Shown here: positions 63,129 through 64,000 of the stretch, in pieces
Numbering within the stretch: position 1 is the first letter of the stretch
Layout of the letters: each line of letters opens with the position of its first letter
Origin: Chryseobacterium sp. CH21
GTDB taxonomy: Bacteria; Bacteroidota; Bacteroidia; Flavobacteriales; Weeksellaceae
NCBI RefSeq assembly: GCF_004119445.1
Contig: NZ_QICI01000045.1
Span: 1 to 64,000 of the forward strand
DNA: 64,000 nt
Reading direction: 5' to 3'
Translations under genes and position numbers: made by a program
Notes under the pieces: generated by a model
What the model saw: the letters and a program-made list of their open reading frames with translations, nothing else
Told to the model about the DNA's origin: nothing
Database searches by the model: none

Positions 63129-64000
63129 TTACTGTTCTGCTATAGTCAAATTATTATAGCCACCCGTATTGTTGAGCGAAAAATTTGCAACATTTGAATT
63201 ATTTAAATTAAACCAGATGTAAGGCATCAGCCTCTGCCCTGCGGTCATATAGAAAGAAGCAGTACAGTTACTTCCCGCATCAATATTCCCCACACTGTTG
63301 GAGGACATGGTATTGGCACATTTTACGGTATTGACAATATTAGCGGCAGTCAATCCTGCGGTATTATCATAAAGCTGCCAGATAGCTTCTATCTGAATAG
63401 GATTTAAAGGATCTGTAGTATAATTAATGGCCATTGGAGCCAGGTCTGTGGTGAACGTAGCCACATAAATTCCGTTTCTGGGAGCTGTAAAAATACCTGT
63501 TCCGGCATTGAAAGTCGTCCCGGAATTACTTTCAAAGGTTTTGCTCCAGTCTACAAGATAATTACTTGCTCTGTTCTGCAAACCGGCAGTTACTGTTGGT
63601 GTGGCAGGGCTTGCAAGCTTCACGTTATTCGTTGTTTTAGCTGCAATAACAATTACTTTATTACTGGCGGGTTGGGCTGTTAGCAAAGGAAGCCATTCAT
63701 TTCCGTTGGAATACTCCACTCCGTTGTTATAGCGTATCGCTCCTTCATCTGCTGCAACTGCCGTGAGGGTAGAAGTTCCAAAACCAATGGCTCCGTTTCC
63801 GGAATTTCTGGCGTCTACTTTTACAGTAGGGCTCAAAGTTCCCACTCCTATTTTTCCCGCGCTGTTCACAAGAATATCATTAGCCTGCTGAGCCGGAGTA
63901 AATGTCGATCCTGAAACAGGATTATCTTTCTGCCCGTCAATATGCAGAATACCTTGTGGATTTGGGGTATTGATTCCAATCTGTGAAAATACACACTGGA
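63129..64000 (-). CDS. Exported protein with C1q/TNF-like C-terminal domain (5' end cut by window)
   Basis: Partial gene that runs off the window end. The visible 290 residues begin just after a probable signal peptide (QCVFSQIGINTPNPQGILHI), then GKIGVGTLSPTVKVDARNSG, a tail-fibre-like region found in many Chryseobacterium surface proteins. The C-terminal part, with FNAGTGIFTAPRNGIYVATF, resembles the complement C1q-like beta-sandwich. No catalytic residues. A GTG inside (63869) looks like a start but the frame continues upstream. Convergent with the AraC-TPR gene; the two stops are adjacent. Confidence 0.72.
   Translation of the reverse strand, partial: QCVFSQIGINTPNPQGILHIDGQKDNPVSGSTFTPAQQANDILVNSAGKIGVGTLSPTVKVDARNSGNGAIGFGTSTLTAVAADEGAIRYNNGVEYSNGNEWLPLLTAQPASNKVIVIAAKTTNNVKLASPATPTVTAGLQNRASNYLVDWSKTFESNSGTTFNAGTGIFTAPRNGIYVATFTTDLAPMAINYTTDPLNPIQIEAIWQLYDNTAGLTAANIVNTVKCANTMSSNSVGNIDAGSNCTASFYMTAGQRLMPYIWFNLNNSNVANFSLNNTGGYNNLTIAEQ

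Overview
The window looks like chromosomal DNA from a flavobacterium of the Chryseobacterium/Elizabethkingia type. The grounds are: AT-rich sequence with almost no Shine-Dalgarno sites, promoter-like TAnnTTTG boxes close to start codons, SusC/SusD proteins, two proteins with C-terminal type IX secretion (T9SS) sorting domains, and family-level matches such as DUF4271, DUF4296 and the four-helix-bundle protein. I see no rRNA, tRNA or CRISPR array.

Layout. 1-180: broken end of an IS3-type insertion sequence. 0.2-10.8 kb: housekeeping genes for phospholipid synthesis (psd, cdsA), FtsH, RsfS, biotin ligase, an LptF/LptG permease, queuosine transglycosylase, a family 2 glycosyltransferase and HemD. 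10.9-17 kb: oligopeptidase B, small conserved proteins and a histidine kinase/response regulator pair. 17.0-20.8 kb: a probable heavy-metal (copper?) locus with a His/Cys-repeat lipoprotein, a Cys-rich exported protein and a TonB-dependent receptor carrying two heavy-metal-associated (HMA) domains.

21.1-41.8 kb: a polysaccharide utilization locus on the minus strand, predicted to take apart high-mannose N-glycans. An AraC regulator precedes SusC, SusD, an MFS transporter, GH130, GH92, GH125, two GH18 endo-beta-N-acetylglucosaminidases, a ROK kinase, a second GH92 and a cupin sugar-phosphate isomerase. The predicted route is glycan release at the surface (GH18), import (SusCD), periplasmic mannose trimming (GH92, GH125), import of Man-GlcNAc (MFS), phosphorolysis (GH130), and conversion of mannose to fructose-6-phosphate (ROK kinase plus isomerase).

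42-47 kb: AraC with OsmC, then a TetR gene with its own palindromic operator and a thiolase/thioesterase/FabF operon. 47-64 kb: L,D-transpeptidase-like protein, MsrB, DUF445 protein, PyrD, TruC, esterase, GlyRS, M48 peptidase, serine hydrolase and a membrane-bound TPR/AraC regulator. The last gene is cut by the window edge.

Two features cross the whole window. Eight genes are each broken by what looks like one missing base, five of them in A/T runs, which points to sequencing or assembly deletions more than to gene decay. The intergenic spaces also hold several families of palindromic or repeated elements, including a 209-bp tandem duplication and an inverted-repeat cassette near 20.9 kb.
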